Positions 1-8,447 of a stretch of DNA of 64,000 nt are shown here, piece after piece (the first letter of the stretch is position 1; every line of letters starts with the position of its first letter). The position numbers and the translations under genes are program-made. This DNA comes from DATMRS01 sp035566015. GTDB lineage: Bacteria; Pseudomonadota; Alphaproteobacteria; Sphingomonadales; Sphingomonadaceae. The notes below the pieces were generated by a model. The model was given only the letters and a program-made list of their open reading frames with translations. It was not told the DNA's origin and ran no database searches. Where the stretch lies: positions 1-64,000 of the forward strand of contig DATMRS010000002.1 in assembly GCA_035566015.1 (NCBI GenBank), read 5' to 3'.

Positions 1-54
1 CTGTTCGCGGCGGCGTGGCGCCCCTTCGGCTGAAACGCGCCCGGGGCCGCCGGC

Positions 55-618
55 TCACAATCCCTTGATGTAGTCGATGATCGCCTGGCGCTTGGCGGCA
101 TCCTTGACCCCGCCGAACGCCATCTTGGTGCCCGGCACTACGCCGCGCGGATCGGTCAGGAAGCGGTCAAGCGTGGCTTGGTTCCAGGTCAGACCCGAAT
201 TCTTCATCGGATCGCTGAAATCGAAGCCGGGCACGGCGGCCGCCTTCTCCCCCCAGATTCCGGCCAGCGAGGGGCCGATGCCGTTCTTGCCCGGCTCTAC
301 CGCATGGCAGGCCTTGCACTGGGCGAAAGCCGCCGGCTCGGTCGCGGCGGCGGCAGACGTGGTGGCGGAAGCGGAGGCCGATGCGCTGGGCGTGGGGGCC
401 GGCGCCGGAGCGCCGCTGGCGCTGGCAGCCGCACTGGGCGTGGCTTCGGGCGCAGGGGTTTCCTCGGCGGGGGCGGCCGTATCGCCCGGCAGCGGCAGGG
501 TATCGGCCGCGGCGGGGGTTTCCGTAGGAACCGGGGTCGTCTCCTCGCGGCTGCCGCCGCAGGCGGACAGGGCGAAAACCAGAGCAAGCGCGGTGGCGGA
601 CGTCGCAGCGAACTTCAC
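55..618 (-). CDS. c-type cytochrome, predicted lipoprotein
   Basis: Predicted membrane-anchored electron carrier in the periplasm. The 187-aa product begins with a lipoprotein signal peptide whose lipobox ends in LSAC, so Cys20 would be lipidated. A linker of about 75 residues made almost only of Ala, Pro, Ser, Thr and Glu follows. The C-terminal third is a class I cytochrome c domain with the heme motif CKACH (Cys101, Cys104, His105) and a likely axial Met in PGTKMAFGG. The heme motif makes the family assignment firm; the redox partner cannot be told from the sequence. It diverges from the MATE gene at 780. Confidence 0.9.
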   Translation of the reverse strand: MKFAATSATALALVFALSACGGSREETTPVPTETPAAADTLPLPGDTAAPAEETPAPEATPSAAASASGAPAPAPTPSASASASATTSAAAATEPAAFAQCKACHAVEPGKNGIGPSLAGIWGEKAAAVPGFDFSDPMKNSGLTWNQATLDRFLTDPRGVVPGTKMAFGGVKDAAKRQAIIDYIKGL

Positions 619-779
619 GGAGGGATATCCTTCAAGAATGGGTCGCGGAGCCCCTTATCTTCGGAAATCCGCAAGCGGAAGGCCCCTGTGGCACGCAAGC
701 CGCTGGCGCGAGCCAATTCTCCGCCGCGCCGCCGGCCCGCTTTCGGCCCGCCGCGCTCCGGCGTATCCGACCCGGCTTC

Positions 780-2156
780 ATGTTCGACGAATCGCCTTCC
801 ACCTGGCGCGGAGAAATGGCCGCCACCTTGCGCATCGCGGGGCCGCTGGCGGCCGCGAACCTGCTGCAGATGCTGGTCTATGCGATGGACGTGATCTTCG
901 TCGCCCGACTGGGCGAAGAGGCGCTGGCCGCGTCCAGCCTGTCGATCTCGCTGTTCGGGCTGATGATGTGGTGCTTTTCCGGGATGACCGGAATGGTCGC
1001 CGCGCTGATCGCCGCCGAGCTCGGCCGCCGGCGCCACGCCGTGCGCGAGGTGAGGCGCAGCACGCGCATGGCGCTGTGGCTGGGCTTCGCCCTGGGCCTG
1101 GGCGGCATGGCGATCTGCCTGTTCGGGCATGAGATCATGCTGCTGGCCGGGCAGGAGCATCGCATCGCCGAGATGGCAGGGCGTTTCCTGCGGGTGATCA
1201 TGTGGGCCATGGTGCCGATGATCTTCGCCAATGTGCTGCGTAGCACCGTTTCGGCCCTGGGCCGGCCGCTCTTCGCCACCATGATCACCGCGCTGGCGAT
1301 CGGCGTCAGCGCGCTCGCGAACTATGCCTTCGTGTTCGGCCATCTCGGCGCGCCGGCGCTGGGCCTGGAGGGATCGGCGCTGGCCAGCGTGATCACGGCG
1401 ATGTTCTCGTTCGCCGCTTATGTGGTGGCGATCCGGCTCGACCGGCGGCTGCGCCGCTATCGCCTGTTCAGCAACTGGTGGCGCTCCGAGTGGCAGCGGC
1501 TGGGCGAACTGGTGCGCACGGGAACGCCGGTGGCGCTGACGATCCTGGCGGAAGCCGGGCTGTTCAGCGGGGCCGCGTTCCTGATGGGGCTGATCGGCGC
1601 CTCCGAACTGGCCGGGCACGCGATCGCGCTGCAAGTCGCCTCGCTGGCGTTCCAGGTGCCGTTCGGCGTGGGCCAGGCGGCGACGATCCGGGTGGGCTAT
1701 CACTATGGCGCGGGCGACAGCGCCGCGATCGGCCGGGCCGGGTGGGTGGCGATCGTGGCCGGCACCGGCTTCATGGCGGTGACCGCATCCGTGATGCTGT
1801 TCGCGCCCAAGCTGGTGCTGGGCCTCTATGTCGATACAGAGGCGGTGCGCAACGCCCACCTGATCGGCTTCGCGGTGCAATTCATGGTGGTGGCCGCGGC
1901 GTTCCAGCTGTTCGACGGCCTGCAGGCGGTGACGGCGGGCGCGCTGCGCGGGCTGCAGGACACGCGCGTGCCGATGGCCTATGCGCTGTTCGGCTATTGG
2001 CTGCCGGGCCTGGGCACGGCGGTGGGCCTGGGCTTCTTCACCCCGCTCAAGGGGCTCGGCGTCTGGATCGGGCTGGCGGTCGGCCTGGTCGTGGTCGCCC
2101 TGCTGATGCTCCAGCGCTGGAATCGCCGGGCCCGCCTGCGCTTGCTGCCGGCATAG
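780..2156 (+). CDS. MATE family efflux transporter
   Basis: 458-aa polytopic inner-membrane protein with about 12 hydrophobic segments, the usual MATE length and layout of two six-helix halves. MATE proteins export drugs or metabolites using a Na+ or H+ gradient; the substrate here is unknown. The opening residues WRGEMAATLRIAGPLAAANLLQ fit a typical MATE N-terminus, so I keep the ATG at 780. No clear ribosome binding site precedes it, and an in-frame ATG at 816 with GGAG just upstream is an alternative. The gene ends only 24 bp before the groESL promoter. Confidence 0.88.
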   Translation: MFDESPSTWRGEMAATLRIAGPLAAANLLQMLVYAMDVIFVARLGEEALAASSLSISLFGLMMWCFSGMTGMVAALIAAELGRRRHAVREVRRSTRMALWLGFALGLGGMAICLFGHEIMLLAGQEHRIAEMAGRFLRVIMWAMVPMIFANVLRSTVSALGRPLFATMITALAIGVSALANYAFVFGHLGAPALGLEGSALASVITAMFSFAAYVVAIRLDRRLRRYRLFSNWWRSEWQRLGELVRTGTPVALTILAEAGLFSGAAFLMGLIGASELAGHAIALQVASLAFQVPFGVGQAATIRVGYHYGAGDSAAIGRAGWVAIVAGTGFMAVTASVMLFAPKLVLGLYVDTEAVRNAHLIGFAVQFMVVAAAFQLFDGLQAVTAGALRGLQDTRVPMAYALFGYWLPGLGTAVGLGFFTPLKGLGVWIGLAVGLVVVALLMLQRWNRRARLRLLPA

Positions 2157-2180
2157 GGCGATTTTCTTGCCGCCACGCGG

Positions 2181-2209
2181 TTGACGAGCCCTCTGCCGCG
2201 AACCATATG
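2181..2209 (+). promoter_or_regulatory. groESL promoter
   Basis: A -35 box TTGACG (2181-2186) and a -10-like CATATG (2204-2209) are separated by 17 bp, the ideal spacing for the housekeeping sigma factor. The pair sits directly upstream of the CIRCE operator. Assigned by inspection. Confidence 0.6.
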
Positions 2210-2216
2210 CCCGCCG

Positions 2217-2243
2217 CTGGCACTCTCAGGTGGAGAGTGCCAA
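2217..2243 (+). promoter_or_regulatory. CIRCE operator (HrcA site)
   Basis: Inverted repeat CTGGCACTC, nine spacer bases, GAGTGCCAA. This matches the 9-9-9 CIRCE architecture (consensus TTAGCACTC-N9-GAGTGCTAA) that HrcA binds. It lies at the expected transcription start and 30 bp before the groES start, so HrcA repression of groESL is the obvious reading. Confidence 0.92.
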
Positions 2244-2273
2244 AGATCCCCAACTCTGGAAGAGGTCATAGTC

Positions 2274-2561
2274 ATGGCATTCCGTCCGCTACACGACCGC
2301 GTACTGGTCCGCCGCCTCGAGGCCGAAGAGAAGACGGCCGGTGGCATCATCATCCCCGACAGCGCCAAGGAAAAGCCGAGCGAGGGCGAGATCGTCGCCG
2401 TGGGTTCCGGCGCGCGTTCCGAAGACGGCAAGGTCACCCCGCTCGATGTCAAGCCGGGCGACCGGGTGCTGTTCGGCAAATGGTCGGGCACCGAAGTCAA
2501 GCTCGATGGCGAAGACCTGCTGATCATGAAGGAAAGCGACATCATGGGGATCATCGGCTGA
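2274..2561 (+). CDS. groES: co-chaperonin GroES
   Basis: 95-aa chaperonin-10, the usual size; it forms the heptameric lid of the GroEL folding chamber in the cytosol. The sequence opens MAFRPLHDRVLVRRLE and carries the mobile-loop region with GGIIIPDSAKEKP and the closing LLIMKESDIMGIIG. An upstream in-frame start at 2181 is possible on paper, but it would put the CIRCE element inside the gene; the ATG at 2274 follows an AGAGG ribosome binding site. groEL begins 55 bp downstream, forming the standard bicistronic operon. Confidence 0.97.
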   Translation: MAFRPLHDRVLVRRLEAEEKTAGGIIIPDSAKEKPSEGEIVAVGSGARSEDGKVTPLDVKPGDRVLFGKWSGTEVKLDGEDLLIMKESDIMGIIG

Positions 2562-2616
2562 TCCAGCCGCCCCGACGCTTTCCCATCCAACCCATTCGTA
2601 AAGAGGAACCAGGAAA

Positions 2617-4260
2617 ATGGCTGCCAAGGACGTGAAATTTTCGCGCGACGCGCGCGAACGCATCCTCAAGGGCGTCGACACGCTCGCCAACGCGGTGAAG
2701 GTCACGCTCGGTCCCAAGGGCCGCAACGTGGTGATCGACAAGAGCTTCGGCGCGCCGCGCATCACCAAGGATGGTGTGACGGTGGCCAAGGAAATCGAAC
2801 TCAAGGACAAGTTCGAGAATATGGGCGCGCAGATGGTGCGCGAAGTGGCCTCCAAGACCAACGACATCGCCGGCGATGGCACGACGACCGCGACCGTGCT
2901 GGCGCAGGCGATCGTGCGCGAAGGCATGAAGTCGGTTTCGGCCGGCATGAACCCGATGGACCTGAAGCGCGGCATCGATCTTGCCGTTTCGAAGGTTGTC
3001 GACGATCTGCGCGCCCGGTCGAAGACGGTCGCGGGCTCGAACGAGATTGCCCAGGTCGGCATCATTTCGGCCAATGGCGATGAGGAAGTCGGCAAGAAGA
3101 TCGCGGAAGCGATGGAGAAGGTCGGCAAGGAAGGCGTCATCACCGTCGAGGAGGCCAAGGGCCTCGATTTCGAACTCGACGTCGTCGAGGGCATGCAGTT
3201 CGACCGCGGCTATCTGTCGCCTTACTTCATCACCAATCCGGAAAAGATGACGGTCGAGCTTGCCGACCCGTACATCCTGATCCACGAGAAGAAGCTCTCC
3301 AACCTCCAGGCGATGCTGCCGATCCTCGAAGCGGTCGTGCAGTCGGGCCGTCCGCTGCTCATCATCGCCGAGGACATCGAGGGCGAGGCGCTGGCGACCC
3401 TGGTCGTCAACAAGCTGCGCGGCGGCCTCAAGGTCGCGGCCGTCAAGGCGCCGGGCTTCGGCGATCGCCGCAAGGCGATGCTGGAGGACATCGCGATCCT
3501 GACGAAGGGCGAGATGATTTCCGAGGATCTCGGCATCAAGCTCGAGAACGTCACGCTCAACATGCTTGGCCAGGCGAAGCGCGTTACCATCGACAAGGAC
3601 AACACCACCATCGTCGACGGTGCGGGTGAGGCCGACGCCATCAAGGGCCGCGTCGAGGCGATTCGCCAGCAGATCGAGAACACCACGTCCGACTATGATC
3701 GCGAGAAGCTCCAGGAGCGTCTGGCGAAGCTCGCGGGCGGCGTTGCGGTGATCAAGGTCGGCGGCGCCACCGAAGTCGAGGTGAAGGAGCGCAAGGACCG
3801 CGTCGACGACGCGCTGCACGCGACGCGCGCGGCGGTCGAGGAAGGCATCGTTCCGGGTGGCGGCACCGCTCTCCTCTATGCGACCAAGGTGCTCGAAGGG
3901 CTCACGGGCGGCAATGAGGACCAAACGCGCGGTATCGACATCGTGCGCCGGGCGCTGCAGGCGCCGGTCCGTCAGATCGCGCAGAATGCCGGTCATGACG
4001 GTGCCGTCGTCGCGGGCAAGCTGTTCGATGCCAACGACACGACGCTGGGTTTCAACGCGCAGACCGACAAGTATGAGAACCTCGTCGCGTCGGGCGTGAT
4101 CGATCCGACCAAGGTCGTTCGCGCGGCGTTGCAGGACGCGGCGTCGGTCGCTGGCCTTCTCATCACCACCGAGGCGTCGATCGCCGACATCCCCGAGGAC
4201 AAGCCGGCGATGCCGGCCATGCCCGGCGGCATGGGTGGCATGGGCGGCATGGATTTCTGA
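2617..4260 (+). CDS. groEL: chaperonin GroEL
   Basis: 547-aa chaperonin-60, full length. It has the N-terminal KFSRDARERILKGVDTLANAVKVTLGPKGRNVV, the ATPase motif GDGTTTATVLAQ and the Gly-Met-rich tail ending GGMGGMGGMDF. It assembles into the 14-mer ring that folds proteins with GroES. AGAGGAACC lies just before the start. It is co-transcribed with groES and followed by a clear intrinsic terminator. Confidence 0.98.
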   Translation: MAAKDVKFSRDARERILKGVDTLANAVKVTLGPKGRNVVIDKSFGAPRITKDGVTVAKEIELKDKFENMGAQMVREVASKTNDIAGDGTTTATVLAQAIVREGMKSVSAGMNPMDLKRGIDLAVSKVVDDLRARSKTVAGSNEIAQVGIISANGDEEVGKKIAEAMEKVGKEGVITVEEAKGLDFELDVVEGMQFDRGYLSPYFITNPEKMTVELADPYILIHEKKLSNLQAMLPILEAVVQSGRPLLIIAEDIEGEALATLVVNKLRGGLKVAAVKAPGFGDRRKAMLEDIAILTKGEMISEDLGIKLENVTLNMLGQAKRVTIDKDNTTIVDGAGEADAIKGRVEAIRQQIENTTSDYDREKLQERLAKLAGGVAVIKVGGATEVEVKERKDRVDDALHATRAAVEEGIVPGGGTALLYATKVLEGLTGGNEDQTRGIDIVRRALQAPVRQIAQNAGHDGAVVAGKLFDANDTTLGFNAQTDKYENLVASGVIDPTKVVRAALQDAASVAGLLITTEASIADIPEDKPAMPAMPGGMGGMGGMDF

Positions 4261-4288
4261 TCCAGTCGTTTCTTGTTCAGAAGGAAGA

Positions 4289-4320
4289 GGCCGGGGAGGG
4301 ATCCCCGGCCTTTTTCTTTT
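4289..4320 (+). terminator. intrinsic terminator of groESL
   Basis: Perfect 8-bp stem GGCCGGGG / CCCCGGCC with a 6-base loop, followed by TTTTTCTTTT. It lies 29 bp after the groEL stop. Confidence 0.93.
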
Positions 4321-4426
4321 GTGGGAAAGGGGGTATCGGCTTTGCCGTGTGTGGGACACCCCCCCCCCCGAGAGGGCGTTGGATTGCTCCTACATTGCTC
4401 TTATGGGGACTATACGCGCCGCCGCC

Positions 4427-4645
4427 CTAATCCCCGTTGGTAACGGGTTCGTCCTCACCGGTGCCGAGTGTCGTATTGGCGGGTGCGGCCAAGCTATCAG
4501 GGGAGACGTCCTCGAAGGTGGTCGGTACGCTGCCATTTGCCGTAGCGCTCTGATTTTCGCGTGTGTCGCCGGTGCTGGCGCCTCTGTTGCACGCGGCAAG
4601 GAGCAGGAGGGCCAGTGCCGTGCCGGCAATCCTCGATTTCGCCAT
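4427..4645 (-). CDS. small predicted lipoprotein
   Basis: 72-aa product with a clean lipoprotein signal peptide (MAKSRIAG, hydrophobic stretch, LLAAC; predicted lipidated Cys19). A short polar, Thr/Asp/Glu-rich tail with no recognisable fold follows. A strong GGAGG ribosome binding site lies eight bases before the ATG. The function is unknown. It resembles the next gene upstream (4801-5043) in design, but the two tails show no clear sequence similarity. Confidence 0.7.
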   Translation of the reverse strand: MAKSRIAGTALALLLLAACNRGASTGDTRENQSATANGSVPTTFEDVSPDSLAAPANTTLGTGEDEPVTNGD

Positions 4646-4720
4646 GGTCTTTCCTCCGTTGCAGCCGTGCGTTGCACAGTCCGGAACGATCTATTGGCAC
4701 GAAAACGCGCGCGCACACGA

Positions 4721-4752
4721 AAAGAGCCGCGTTCCTCAAGGGAACGCGGCTC
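4721..4752 (-). terminator. terminator of the small lipoprotein gene at 4801
   Basis: Perfect 12-bp stem (GAGCCGCGTTCC at 4724-4735 and its complement at 4741-4752) with a 5-base loop. On the minus strand it is followed by TTT, giving a short terminator tail after the gene at 4801-5043. Confidence 0.75.
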
Positions 4753-4800
4753 CGATCAAGCGTCCAGTATCGCGCGCATGCGCGCGCGTTGCCGTGTGGC

Positions 4801-5043
4801 TTACTGGGCGTTCGTGGTCGTCGTGGTGGTGTTTTCCACGGTTTCCGTGCTGTTCTGAGCAACCATCGCGTCGCCCTCGTTGCCGAGCGTGTCGGTCGCG
4901 GCGTTGAGATCGGTGGTGGCTTCGTTGGTGGTGACCGTGGTGTCGGTCTCGTTGACGACGGTGCTCTCGGTTGCGGTCTTCTTGCAGGCGGCGAGGCCGA
5001 GCGAGGCGACGGCGATGAGCGACAGAGTAACGATCTTCTTCAT
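4801..5043 (-). CDS. small Thr/Asn-rich predicted lipoprotein
   Basis: 80-aa product with a lipoprotein signal peptide (MKKIVTLSLIAVASLGLAAC; Cys20). The mature part is dominated by Thr, Asn, Glu and Val, with a run of Thr near the end, suggesting an unstructured surface or periplasmic tail. AGGAGGG lies just before the start and a hairpin terminator follows. No function can be assigned. Confidence 0.78.
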   Translation of the reverse strand: MKKIVTLSLIAVASLGLAACKKTATESTVVNETDTTVTTNEATTDLNAATDTLGNEGDAMVAQNSTETVENTTTTTTNAQ

Positions 5044-5184
5044 GGGCTAGACCCTCCTGGAAAATAGGAAATGATGGATACGTGGACGCCGTTCAGATCG
5101 ATCTGGCGTATTTCCCCCCGAAACCAGCGGTATGCCTCTTACCCGTTCACGCAAGTCTACGCAATGTCTCTTGTTTACGTTGAC

Positions 5185-6084
5185 TCATTCCTTGTCTTTG
5201 GAAGTCGGCGCCGGAGTGGAAGGCCCGGCGGTTTCGCCATTGCCCGCCGCCGATGGCGCGGCCTCGCCGGCGGGCGCCTGATCCTCGCCCGCCTGGGCCT
5301 TCAAATCGGCCACCGCGGCGTCGAGTGCGGCATCGCCACTGGCGTCGGCCGCTGCCGGTTCGCCCTGCGCGCCGCTTTCATTTTCATTGTCGCGGATTGC
5401 CGCGCGCCGGCTCTGAAAATAGGCCGATCGTGCGGCGGCATAGGGATCGAGGCTGGTCTTGAGGAAGGTGTCGGCGCCCGATTCGGTGGCGTCGGCGCGC
5501 AGGATGACGATCTGCGCGGCGCTGACGCCCAGCCGCGTCGTCGTGGACGTGTCGACGCATTGATCGAGGCAGACGCGCCACGGATCGGCGAACATGGCCA
5601 CGCCGCTGCCGATACCGTCACGCACCGTCGAGGGGCCGAGCAGCGGCAGCACCAGATAGGGGCCGCTCTTTACACCCCAGGTGGCGAGCGTCTGGCCGAA
5701 ATCTTCGGGGCTGTCTTCGATTCCCAGTTCGGTAGCATGATCGGCGAGGCCGCCGACGCCGATCGTCGTATTGACGACGAAGCGCCCGAGATTTCGGACG
5801 GCGCGCTTCGGCTTGCCCTGAAGCAGATTATTGATGAACGACCACGGCTCCTCGAGATTGGCGAGGATGCGCGACAAGCCACGGCGCGCGGGCTTGGGCG
5901 TTACCGTCCGGTAGACACTGGACGCGGGCTTCATCGCAACCTTGTCGAGCGCCTGATTGACGTTCCACATGCCGCGATTGAACCCTTCGAGCGGATCCTT
6001 CTCCTGCGTCAGCCGATCGACATTGCCGGTTGTCGCACAGGCGGAAAGCGCCATGAGGCACAGGATGGATGTGGCTCGACGCAC
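5185..6084 (-). CDS. mlaA: MlaA (VacJ) family lipoprotein
   Basis: 299-aa outer-membrane lipoprotein (lipobox LSAC, Cys16) of the Mla phospholipid transport system, which removes misplaced phospholipid from the outer leaflet. Family hallmarks include DPLEGFNRGMWNVNQALDK, the NNLLQGKPKRAVRNLGRFVVNTTIGVGGLAD region, and DFGQTLATWGVKSGPYLVLPLLGPSTVRDG. A C-terminal extension of about 70 residues rich in Ala, Glu and Pro goes beyond the core domain. Other mla genes are not in the window. Confidence 0.93.
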   Translation of the reverse strand: MRRATSILCLMALSACATTGNVDRLTQEKDPLEGFNRGMWNVNQALDKVAMKPASSVYRTVTPKPARRGLSRILANLEEPWSFINNLLQGKPKRAVRNLGRFVVNTTIGVGGLADHATELGIEDSPEDFGQTLATWGVKSGPYLVLPLLGPSTVRDGIGSGVAMFADPWRVCLDQCVDTSTTTRLGVSAAQIVILRADATESGADTFLKTSLDPYAAARSAYFQSRRAAIRDNENESGAQGEPAAADASGDAALDAAVADLKAQAGEDQAPAGEAAPSAAGNGETAGPSTPAPTSKDKE

Positions 6085-6203
6085 GCGATGACCCCTCGTT
6101 TACGCACGGGGCGTCCCCCGCGAAGGGCAGGCGGTGCCATAGCCGTGGCCGCCGTACAAGTCGCTTGCATTGCGCAGGCGGCATATTCATGTCCTGACAG
6201 GCT

Positions 6204-7190
6204 ATGAAGCGCGCTCTCGATATCTTTCGCGCCCTCGCCGATCCGACGCGGCTGCGTATCCTCACGTTGCTGCGCGCGATGGAGCTGTCTGTGGGCGAAC
6301 TGGCGCAGGTACTGGGGCAGAGCCAGCCGCGCGTCTCGCGTCATGTGAAGATATTGGCGGATGCCGGGCTCGCCGAGCGGCGCAAAGAGGGAAGCTGGGT
6401 CTTCATCGGCCTGGGCGACGAGCGGTCGATCGCCCCGCTGCTCCGCGCGCTCGATGCCTGGTCCGCCGAAGAGGGCGGCGATCATTGGGCGGTTGCCGAT
6501 ATCGCGCGGCTGGCGGCGGTGCGAGCCGATCGCGCGGCGGCGGCGGCCGATTATTTCGAGGCGCATGCCGCCGAATGGGACGCGATCCGCTCGCTCCATG
6601 TCGCCGAGAGCGACGTGGAGGCGGCGATCGCCGAGGTGCTGGGCGCCGCGCCGATCGGCCGGCTCGTCGATATCGGCACCGGCACCGGCCGGATGATCGA
6701 GCTTTTCGGCGGCAGGGCGGAAAGCGCGCTGGGCGTCGATCGCAGCCCCGAAATGCTGCGCATGGCGCGCTCCAAACTCGCCGAAGCGGGGCTTGCGCGC
6801 GCCGATCTGCGGCAGGGAGACATGTATGCGCTGCCGCTTCCGGGCGGCTCGGCCGATGTCGTTATCCTCCATCAAGTCCTTCATTATGCTCAGCAGCCCG
6901 GCGCGGCGATCGCCGAGGCGGCGAGGCTGCTGGCGCCCGAAGGCCGGCTGCTGATCGTCGACTTCGCGCCGCATGAAAAAGAGGAATTGCGCACCGATCA
7001 CGCGCATGCGCGGCTCGGTTTTGCCGACGACCAGATGGCGCATTGGTATACGGCAGCAGGGCTGGAGAGCGAGCCGCCGATCGAGCTTGGCGGCGGCGAG
7101 CTGACGGTGAAGCTGTGGCCGGGCCGGCGGCCGGCAACGGCGGACAAGGCGGTTGTCCGTCGCGATCGCGCGCGGCAGGGCGCTGCTTGA
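6204..7190 (+). CDS. ArsR-type winged helix fused to SAM-dependent methyltransferase
   Basis: 328-aa two-domain protein. Residues 1-90 are an ArsR/SmtB-like winged helix (FRALADPTRLRILTLLRAMELSVGELAQVLGQSQPRVSRHVKIL). Residues 105-310 are a class I methyltransferase with the SAM-binding motif LVDIGTGTG at about 154. The usual ArsR metal-binding cysteines are not visible, so it probably responds to a metabolite rather than a metal. In related bacteria such fusions often sit beside methionine-cycle genes; here none is adjacent, so the link is inference. Confidence 0.87.
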   Translation: MKRALDIFRALADPTRLRILTLLRAMELSVGELAQVLGQSQPRVSRHVKILADAGLAERRKEGSWVFIGLGDERSIAPLLRALDAWSAEEGGDHWAVADIARLAAVRADRAAAAADYFEAHAAEWDAIRSLHVAESDVEAAIAEVLGAAPIGRLVDIGTGTGRMIELFGGRAESALGVDRSPEMLRMARSKLAEAGLARADLRQGDMYALPLPGGSADVVILHQVLHYAQQPGAAIAEAARLLAPEGRLLIVDFAPHEKEELRTDHAHARLGFADDQMAHWYTAAGLESEPPIELGGGELTVKLWPGRRPATADKAVVRRDRARQGAA

Positions 7191-7243
7191 ACGACGCAAC
7201 GGATGCGACCATCTAGGCGCATTCCAGGGCCGGGAGGGTTAGG

Positions 7244-8446
7244 ATGGCGACGACCGCGACGACAGAGGACAGCGATCTGGTGCTTACCCCGCCCGATCCG
7301 GTGAAGCCCGTGGCGCCCGAAAAGGCGGCGGGTCTGGTTCCGCTCGCCGAAGAACAGCGCTCGAAGCTCGACGAGAAGGTCGAGGCTTTCGTCGACGAAC
7401 TGGTCGCGCAGGACGCGAACTCGCCCGCTTTCGGCCAGAAGGTCGACCAGATCACCAATATGGGCCGGCGCGAGATCGCCGAGGCGGCAGGCCAGTCGAA
7501 TCGCTTTCTCGATCGGCCGGTGCGGGCGATGGACAAGGATAATGATGTCGGCGCCGACCTGGCCGAGCTGCGCCGCACGATCGAGGACCTCGATCCCGGC
7601 GCGCGCGGCAACCTGCTGGCGCCCAAGCGGCTGTTTGGCCTCATCCCGATGGGCAGCAGGCTGCGCGATTATTTCGACGGTTATAAATCCGCGCAGAGCC
7701 ACATCTCGACAATCCTCACGCGCCTCGCCAGCGGTAAGGACGAATTGCAGAAGGATAATGCCGCGATCGATGTCGAGCGGCAGAATCTGTGGAGCGCGAT
7801 GGGCCGGCTGGAGCAGATGATCCATATCTCCAAGACGCTCGACGCCAAGCTGGAGGCGCGCGCGCTCGATCTTGAGGCGACCGATCCCGCCAAGGCCAAG
7901 GCGATTCGCGAGACGGCCTTATTCTATGTCCGCCAGCGTACGACCGACCTGCTGACGCAGATGGCGGTGTCGGTGCAGGGTTATCTCGCACTCGATCTCG
8001 TCAAGAAGAACAATGTCGAGCTGGTGAAGGGCGTCGATCGCGCCTCAACGACGACGGTGGCGGCGCTGCGTACGGCAGTGACGGTGGCGCAGGCGCTCAC
8101 CAATCAGAAGCTGGTCCTGGAGCAGATCGGCGCGCTCAACATCACCACGGCCAACATGATCGAATCGACCGGCCAGATGCTGAAGAACCAGACCGGCGAG
8201 ATTCATCGGCAGGCCGCCGGGTCCACCATCCCGCTGGAGACGCTCAGCCGCGCCTTCCAGAATATCTACGACACGATGGATTCGATCGACACTTTCAAGG
8301 TCGAGGCGCTGGCCTCGATGAAGCAGACGGTGGGCGCGCTGACCGACGAGGTCGAGAAATCACGCGGCTATATCGCGCGCGCCGAAGGGGCGGCGCAGGC
8401 ACGGCTGGCGGGTCAGGCCGAGCCGTTCGCCGCCATCGACGCGTGA
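7244..8446 (+). CDS. toxic anion resistance (TelA) family protein
   Basis: 400-aa, mostly helical soluble protein of the TelA/KlaA family, named for tellurite resistance though its biochemical role is unclear. Family features include the central segments LLAPKRLFGLIPMGSRLRDYFDGYKSAQSHI and a long coiled region through FYVRQRTTDLLTQMAVSVQGYLALDLVKKNNVELVKGVDRASTTTVAALRTAV. GGAGGG precedes the ATG. The next gene starts one base after its stop, so the two are very likely translated together. Confidence 0.88.
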   Translation: MATTATTEDSDLVLTPPDPVKPVAPEKAAGLVPLAEEQRSKLDEKVEAFVDELVAQDANSPAFGQKVDQITNMGRREIAEAAGQSNRFLDRPVRAMDKDNDVGADLAELRRTIEDLDPGARGNLLAPKRLFGLIPMGSRLRDYFDGYKSAQSHISTILTRLASGKDELQKDNAAIDVERQNLWSAMGRLEQMIHISKTLDAKLEARALDLEATDPAKAKAIRETALFYVRQRTTDLLTQMAVSVQGYLALDLVKKNNVELVKGVDRASTTTVAALRTAVTVAQALTNQKLVLEQIGALNITTANMIESTGQMLKNQTGEIHRQAAGSTIPLETLSRAFQNIYDTMDSIDTFKVEALASMKQTVGALTDEVEKSRGYIARAEGAAQARLAGQAEPFAAIDA

Positions 8447-8447
8447 C

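Noticed and set aside
1..33. Short plus-strand frame ending in TGA at the left edge
   Set aside because: It could be the last ten codons of a gene outside the window, but ten residues give no recognisable match.
615..1880. 421-residue minus-strand frame opposite the MATE gene
   Set aside because: Composition is His/Arg/Gln-rich with no domain; it is the antisense of a GC-rich coding gene. The same applies to similar long antisense frames at 2551-4359, 23711-25762, 43289-45055 and 61826-63172.
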